DNA of 64,000 nt from an uncultured Candidatus Saccharibacteria bacterium (GTDB lineage: Bacteria; Patescibacteriota; Saccharimonadia; Saccharimonadales; Saccharimonadaceae). Shown piece after piece: positions 59,927 to 64,000 of the stretch; within the stretch, counting starts at the first letter, position 1; every line of letters begins with the position of its first letter. The DNA lies in contig CAKVAO010000002.1 of NCBI GenBank assembly GCA_934725355.1, forward strand, positions 62,001 to 126,000, given 5' to 3'. The position numbers were made by a program, and so were the translations under genes. Below the pieces are notes generated by a model. The model saw only the letters and a list, made by a program, of their open reading frames with translations. It made no database searches and was not told the DNA's origin.

Positions 59927-59952
59927 CAAAAACAGCCCTCTTTCGGGCTGTT
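59927..59952 (-). terminator. Terminator of the tRNA-Thr/tRNA-Tyr unit
   Basis: AACAGCCC / GGGCTGTT with loop GAAAGA on the minus strand followed by TTTGG, 17 bases beyond tRNA-Tyr. Confidence 0.8.
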
Positions 59953-59968
59953 AATAATATCGCGCACA

Positions 59969-60055
59969 TGGTGCTGGGGGAGGGATTCGAACCCCCGAAC
60001 TCATTACGAGGGCAGATTTACAGTCTGCAGCGGTTGACCACTTCGCTACCCCAGC
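59969..60055 (-). tRNA. tRNA-Tyr (anticodon GUA)
   Basis: The acceptor GCTGGGG pairs with CCCCAGC; discriminator A and CCA encoded. Anticodon loop CTGTAAA gives GUA; long class II variable arm; T arm GGGGGTTCGAATCCCTC. It lies 12 bases after tRNA-Thr(UGU). Confidence 0.95.
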
Positions 60056-60067
60056 ACTAATTCAATG

Positions 60068-60144
60068 TGGAGCCAATTCTCGGATTCGAACCGAGGACCT
60101 GATGCTTACAAAGCAACTGCTCTAACCAGCTGAGCTAAATTGGC
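60068..60144 (-). tRNA. tRNA-Thr (anticodon UGU)
   Basis: The acceptor GCCAATT pairs with AATTGGC; discriminator T and CCA encoded. D arm GCTC/GAGC, anticodon loop TTTGTAA gives UGU, T arm CTCGGTTCGAATCCGAG. It is cotranscribed with tRNA-Tyr. Confidence 0.95.
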
Positions 60145-60194
60145 ATTATCAAAGTGCTTTTATTATATTAGCAAAGTTGAACGATTAATTCAAC

Positions 60195-60839
60195 CTAAAC
60201 ATTAATTTTCTTTGACTGTTTGATACGCGTATTGTTGCCGTGTGAGCGCATTCGGCTGGCCAATTTGCGTAGTTTTTCGGCGCGATCATTCTCGCCGATA
60301 CGACTAAGTGCATCAGCTAGCAACCCCAACGACTGTGGGTTGCGCTCTAGGTCGACTGCGGTCTCTAATTCTCTGATCATGCGCTTGGTGTCGCCTAATT
60401 TTTCGAGAACCTTAGCATAAGATATGTGGCGTGACGCAACATTGCTTTCTAGCTGCAATGCCTGCTCGAAGGCCTGCGCTGCCCGCTCGTACTTCCCTAC
60501 TTCGTAATAAATAAGACCTACATTATGTAGTGATGATGGGCTAGGCTCTAAGCTCTGTGTGATTTCAAAGCACTCAACTGCGTCAGCTAATTGTCCTTGC
60601 TTTGCATACAGAATACCCAAACGGTTGTATGCTCGCGCATTACGCTCATCAAAGCGCAAAATAGTTAGTAATGCCTTCTCGGCTCGCAGGTATTTCTTGT
60701 CTTTGATGGCTCCTAAGGAGATGTCCCATAGCTTGTTTAACTGTTCTTCCAAGCGTGATGGTTTATGCTCGACCTCTTGATGATTGGGACAAAGCACAAT
60801 CGCCATAGCGATTAAAAATAGTGCAATTAGTGCATACAT
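60195..60839 (-). CDS. Membrane-anchored TPR protein
   Basis: A 214-residue protein with an N-terminal hydrophobic segment (YALIALFLIAMAIVL) and about four tetratricopeptide repeats (for example AYNRLGILYAKQGQLADAVE, LHNVGLIYYEVGKYERAAQA, ASRHISYAKVLEKLGDTKRM). TPRs mediate protein-protein contacts, so it is likely a scaffold at the membrane. The C-terminus is basic. It ends the operon that begins with trpS. Confidence 0.82.
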   Translation of the reverse strand: MYALIALFLIAMAIVLCPNHQEVEHKPSRLEEQLNKLWDISLGAIKDKKYLRAEKALLTILRFDERNARAYNRLGILYAKQGQLADAVECFEITQSLEPSPSSLHNVGLIYYEVGKYERAAQAFEQALQLESNVASRHISYAKVLEKLGDTKRMIRELETAVDLERNPQSLGLLADALSRIGENDRAEKLRKLASRMRSHGNNTRIKQSKKINV

Positions 60840-60845
60840 ACTATG

Positions 60846-61697
60846 CTAATTATAACACATTGCTAGGTTTAATAGCTGTGCCTTCACATTGCCGTTCGCT
60901 TGAATGTTACTCGCTGTGGTGCTGATCAGCTGTAAGTTATCTGCGAGCTTTGCGTCACGCTCGACCTTGCCCGATTGGTGAATGTGCTCTGTAAGCTTGG
61001 CTAACATTTCGACGAATTGCATTGCATCCGAACGGTCTTTATATGACGCTACTAGTGCCAATCTAGTGTCGATTGTATCAGTTATAAACCGTTTGGCTAT
61101 GCGTATTTGCTTGGCGGCATTTTCAAACTCAGAGGAGTCATTAATTAGTCGGCACATGCTAGCTGGACGGCGATTTGCTAGAAACATAATTTGGGCTGAC
61201 TTTACTGAATCTAGTCCACTCAGCAAAGTACTGCATGCACTGGCTGATGGCTGGCGTATGTCAATCACCTGTGTTCGACTAAGAATGGTTTGCGGAATGT
61301 TAGCGATGTGGTGTGTGGTAAACAAGTAATTTACATTAGGTGCTGGCTCTTCCACAATCTTCAAGATATGCTCGAAAACGCCCGGTGCAGTGTGGTCGAT
61401 ATCATCCATGATAATTACTAGTCGTTCACTGCGCTTGTCACGCACGATTCTAGTTATGTACTCAATATCGTCAGCATTAATAATGGCGGTCTTTTGCGTG
61501 TCATGCAGGGTTGGTGCTAGATAAACCACATTAGCGCCTGCTAGCTGACGTCCAAGCGCACTAGCAATTGTACCAAGACCAACACCAACTGCGCCGGTTA
61601 ACATCATTGCTTGAGTTGGGCTACTCAGGTAACGTTCTATTAATGCACATGTATACTCATCTAATACTAATTCACTAGCAGACTGGTTAGACTTCAT
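60846..61697 (-). CDS. holB: DNA polymerase III delta-prime-like AAA+ protein
   Basis: A 283-residue protein with a clamp-loader fold: MMLTGAVGVGLGTIASALG in the P-loop position, VIIMDDIDHTAPGVFEHILKIVEEPAPN as Walker B and following helix, LFTTHHIANIPQTILSRTQVIDI as sensor 1 and SRx. The P-loop lacks the Lys (GVGLGT instead of GxGKT), as expected for a non-hydrolysing delta-prime. Assignment to holB rests on this pattern; a RuvB-like helper is less likely. Its ATG overlaps the RluA-type gene by 11 bases. Confidence 0.75.
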   Translation of the reverse strand: MKSNQSASELVLDEYTCALIERYLSSPTQAMMLTGAVGVGLGTIASALGRQLAGANVVYLAPTLHDTQKTAIINADDIEYITRIVRDKRSERLVIIMDDIDHTAPGVFEHILKIVEEPAPNVNYLFTTHHIANIPQTILSRTQVIDIRQPSASACSTLLSGLDSVKSAQIMFLANRRPASMCRLINDSSEFENAAKQIRIAKRFITDTIDTRLALVASYKDRSDAMQFVEMLAKLTEHIHQSGKVERDAKLADNLQLISTTASNIQANGNVKAQLLNLAMCYN

Positions 61698-62568
61698 GGC
61701 GTTCCTCGATAGCGTGCTGAAAATCGTGCGGTAAATCGGCTGTAAATGTCATACGCTGGTTGCCATCGTCGCATGGTGCAGTAATTTCTAGCTGATAAGC
61801 ATGTAGCCATAGTCGGTCGCCGTATTTGCCGTGACCATAGACGGGGTCGCCGATAATTGGTGCGCCTATATGGCTGAGATGCACGCGTAACTGATGCGTT
61901 CGGCCTGTTAGGGGTTTTAGTTCGACAAGGGCTGTGTCGTCGCTAAACAGCTTGACGACTTGGTAATTTGTAATTGCAGACTTCCCCTTGCCATCTACCT
62001 TGAATGCGCTAGGACGACGGATGTCACGGGCGATTGGTAGGTCGATTTGTGCTGACAAATGCTTTGGTGTACGTTCGATTAGCGCGAGGTAAGTTTTATG
62101 TGCCTTTCGCTCGCTAAACTGCTTTTGTAGAAAGCTAGCCGTCTTTAGGTTTTTGGCGCAAATTAATACGCCACTAGTCGCACGGTCCAGGCGGTGTACA
62201 ATGCCTAGGCGATTATTGCTGGCGTTTTCGGCTGCCTCGCTGTCGTCAAATCGCGACCGCACAAAATCCGCGACTGTAAACTCGTCATTCAATTCGCCTT
62301 TGCTGTGTGTTAGCATACCTGCTGGCTTATTGATGACTACTACGTTGTCATTTTCGAATAGAACCTGCTTCTGAAACGCAGCAATAGCAGCGGTATAGTC
62401 GGTCTTCTCAGGCTCTTTAAGCGTTACTGCTGCGTCACCTTCTATATCATAAGCGGGCTTTTTGACCACAGCGCCGTTGACTGTTGCATGGCCATCTTTA
62501 ATCAGCTTTTGAATAGATGCACGCGACAGGTCGCTATGTTGACTAGCCAGATAAGCGTCGAGTCGCAT
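61687..62568 (-). CDS. RluA-family pseudouridine synthase
   Basis: A 293-residue protein with an N-terminal S4 RNA-binding domain (MRLDAYLASQHSDLSRASIQ) and the synthase domain with GIVHRLDRATSGVLICAKN, where the Asp of HRLD is catalytic, plus LKPLTGRTHQLRVHL. Such enzymes isomerise uridines in 23S rRNA (RluD/RluC) or tRNA; the exact site is not readable. It starts directly after the trpS stop (TAA ATG with no gap). Confidence 0.92.
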   Translation of the reverse strand: MRLDAYLASQHSDLSRASIQKLIKDGHATVNGAVVKKPAYDIEGDAAVTLKEPEKTDYTAAIAAFQKQVLFENDNVVVINKPAGMLTHSKGELNDEFTVADFVRSRFDDSEAAENASNNRLGIVHRLDRATSGVLICAKNLKTASFLQKQFSERKAHKTYLALIERTPKHLSAQIDLPIARDIRRPSAFKVDGKGKSAITNYQVVKLFSDDTALVELKPLTGRTHQLRVHLSHIGAPIIGDPVYGHGKYGDRLWLHAYQLEITAPCDDGNQRMTFTADLPHDFQHAIEERHEV

Positions 62569-63588
62569 TTAGTCCCCGTAATAATTGATGCCGATCGCAT
62601 CTTTAACTTGCGTTAGCGTCTGGCTGGCAATACAGGCTGCCTTTTCAGACCCTTGGTGTAATATTTCATATATCTCTGCTGGATTCTGCTCTAGTTCTGC
62701 CCGCTTCTCGCGAATTGGCTGTAATAGATTATTTAGAATTTCGAACAGATATTTTTTTACAACTACGTCACCGAGACCACCCTTTTGGTACTGTTCCTTG
62801 TACTCTGCTACCTTTGGGTCATTAGGCGCAAAAACATCTAAATATTCAAACACCATATTGCCTTCAATCTTGCCTGGATCTGATACGTGAATGTGATCAG
62901 GGTCGGTGTACATGCTGAATACTTTGTCGAGTAATGTCTTCTCGTCGTCCGATAAATAAATACAGTTACCCAGTGATTTACTCATCTTAGCATTGCCATC
63001 TAGTCCTGGCAGACGGCGGCTCAATCCTTCCGGTGGCAGGATTGCCTCTGGCTCAATTAAGACGTCTTCGTTGTATGTTTGATTAAACGTACGAACAATT
63101 TCCCGGGTCTGCTCAATCATTGGCAACTGATCCTCGCCAACTGGCACCCATTTAGCTTTGAACGCTGTAATGTCGGCTGCCTGTGAAATCGGATAGACCA
63201 CAAAGCCAGTTGGCACGCCATCGCCAAAATTCTTCTGTTTGATTTCGCTCTTTACGGTCGGGTTGCGTTCTAGTCGATTGATCGAAACTAGATTCATATA
63301 ATACATAGTCAATTCAGTTAGCGCAGGCACTTGAGACTGAATGAAAATAGTAGTTTTAGTGGGATCAATACCAACCGATAAATAGTCTAATGCCACCTGC
63401 AGTACATTGTCGCGCACCTTGGCGGGATTTTTGGCATTGTCAGTTAGCGCCTGAGTATCTGCAATCATAATAAATGGATCATATTTATTAGAGTTCTGCA
63501 GTTCAACTCGCCGTCGCAACGAACCAATGTAATGACCTAAGTGTAATCGTCCAGTCGGGCGATCACCTGTTAAAAAAATATCTTTCAT
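62569..63588 (-). CDS. trpS: Tryptophanyl-tRNA synthetase
   Basis: A 339-residue class I synthetase of standard length, with TGRLHLGHYIGSL (HIGH-type motif), NAKMSKSLGN (KMSKS loop) and FIMIADTQALTDNAKNPAKV. It charges tRNA-Trp. A TATAAT box at 63596-63601, seven bases before the ATG, gives a leaderless start for the trpS, RluA, holB, TPR series. Confidence 0.96.
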   Translation of the reverse strand: MKDIFLTGDRPTGRLHLGHYIGSLRRRVELQNSNKYDPFIMIADTQALTDNAKNPAKVRDNVLQVALDYLSVGIDPTKTTIFIQSQVPALTELTMYYMNLVSINRLERNPTVKSEIKQKNFGDGVPTGFVVYPISQAADITAFKAKWVPVGEDQLPMIEQTREIVRTFNQTYNEDVLIEPEAILPPEGLSRRLPGLDGNAKMSKSLGNCIYLSDDEKTLLDKVFSMYTDPDHIHVSDPGKIEGNMVFEYLDVFAPNDPKVAEYKEQYQKGGLGDVVVKKYLFEILNNLLQPIREKRAELEQNPAEIYEILHQGSEKAACIASQTLTQVKDAIGINYYGD

Positions 63589-63595
63589 AATTATT

Positions 63596-63601
63596 ATTAT
63601 A
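63596..63601 (-). promoter_or_regulatory. -10 box giving a leaderless start for the trpS operon
   Basis: TATAAT on the minus strand, seven bases before the trpS ATG, no Shine-Dalgarno. It lies in the 27 bases after the pullulanase stop. Confidence 0.6.
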
Positions 63602-63615
63602 CCATCTATAACAGG

Positions 63616-64000
63616 CTATTTGCGGACGCCAAACATCACCCAGCCTGTACCTGCAACTTTGTATTTGCCACTAAATTTCTCAGGTGACTTCCATCGATAG
63701 GTGTCGTAATCGTCGGCTAAGCGCTCCCATTCATCTTCGCCTAAATCAAATTCTTGTTCATAAGGCTCGCGGTTGTAGACGATGATTAAATCAGCCCAAG
63801 GCGAAGCGCAGTCTCCGTTGCTATCTGTGTTGTCTACCATGAAGCCTACCATTCCCGGTGCCGCCCATTCGTTATAGATGTCCTCGTGCGCTGTACCAGA
63901 TTTGTCTATCAGACCAGGCAACATCTTTCGTAGCTCAATAAGACCTTTGTAATAATTGTATAAGTCGGTATTTTCGGTAATTTCATGCCAATCTAAGCGG
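63616..64000 (-). CDS. pulA: Type I pullulanase, C-terminal part (cut by window edge)
   Basis: About 128 residues of the 3' end. The sequence RLDWHEITENTDLYNYYKGL followed by IELRKMLPGL is the end of a GH13 pullulanase barrel (compare the usual I-x-W ... NYYKGLI-x-LRK), and ADLIIVYNREPYEQEFDL belongs to the C-terminal beta domain. Pullulanases cut alpha-1,6 branches of glycogen or starch, complementing the GH57/GH15 operon at 52.6-57.8 kb. The frame is open to the window edge and the start is not included; other GH13 debranching enzymes cannot be excluded. Confidence 0.75.
   Translation of the reverse strand, partial: RLDWHEITENTDLYNYYKGLIELRKMLPGLIDKSGTAHEDIYNEWAAPGMVGFMVDNTDSNGDCASPWADLIIVYNREPYEQEFDLGEDEWERLADDYDTYRWKSPEKFSGKYKVAGTGWVMFGVRK

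Noticed and set aside
60846..61697. Loss of the P-loop lysine as evidence of gene decay
   Set aside because: Delta-prime subunits commonly do not hydrolyse ATP and have degenerate P-loops, and the rest of the protein is intact.

Overview
This window most likely comes from a Candidate Phyla Radiation / Patescibacteria genome, with Saccharibacteria (TM7) as the best guess. That is inferred from gene content, not from a marker search. Genes are dense and short-spaced, and the base composition is moderate. Many proteins are unrecognised, several informational proteins look pared down (RecR and DnaX without their zinc cysteines, a delta-prime-like subunit without a P-loop lysine), and no biosynthetic pathway is visible. 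TGA acts as a normal stop, so this is not the UGA-recoded SR1/Gracilibacteria code. Six tRNA genes, all with an encoded CCA, lie in the window: Leu(UAG), Arg(CCU), Trp(CCA), Thr(GGU), Tyr(GUA) and Thr(UGU).

Layout. 1-12.5 kb: mostly unknown and membrane proteins, with a PIN-TRAM protein, a Nudix hydrolase, ribosome hibernation factor, SerRS, a decayed nitroreductase, a FUSC-type membrane protein and a CDP-alcohol phosphatidyltransferase-like gene. 12.7-19.4 kb: a complete type I restriction-modification locus (hsdM, hsdS, hsdR) holding a small DUF559 endonuclease gene between two 121-bp direct repeats. 19.5-27.9 kb: a bifunctional penicillin-binding protein, membrane proteins and an RlmD-like rRNA methyltransferase. 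28-40 kb: CysRS, an NrnA-like phosphoesterase, two polytopic glycosyltransferase-like proteins, recR-ybaB, dnaB-dnaX and a DsbA-like protein. 41-49 kb: the secE-nusG-rplK-rplA and rplJ-rplL groups, separated by an NlpC/P60 protein, an S66 peptidase and a RelA/SpoT-like protein. 49-52 kb: a histidine kinase, a P-loop kinase and a YgjP-like metallopeptidase. 52.6-57.8 kb: a glycogen/starch operon (glycosyltransferase, GH57, GH15, unknown). 58-64 kb: L33, a DUF368 transporter, tRNAs, a TPR protein, delta-prime-like protein, RluA-type synthase, TrpRS, and the 3' end of a pullulanase.

The most striking system is the restriction-modification locus. hsdS is split by a G8 tract exactly where the first half meets the second target-recognition domain, and removing one G restores a single reading frame of about 412 residues. 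The same gene carries three perfect 12-bp repeats (Thr-Ala-Leu-Gln) in its central helix, the position where repeat-number changes in EcoR124-type enzymes change recognition spacing. The locus therefore carries two potential slippage switches for DNA specificity. Beside it, the DUF559 gene sits between two 119/121-identical repeats built of short palindromes. A related palindromic element is inserted in frame inside the PIN-TRAM gene.

A second window-wide pattern is leaderless transcription. Many first genes have a TANNNT -10 box only 6-8 bases before the start codon and no Shine-Dalgarno, whereas internal operon genes have clear Shine-Dalgarno sequences. I used this to correct several starts (hsdM, hsdR, the FUSC gene and others). 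Functions below are read from motifs by eye; no database search was run.
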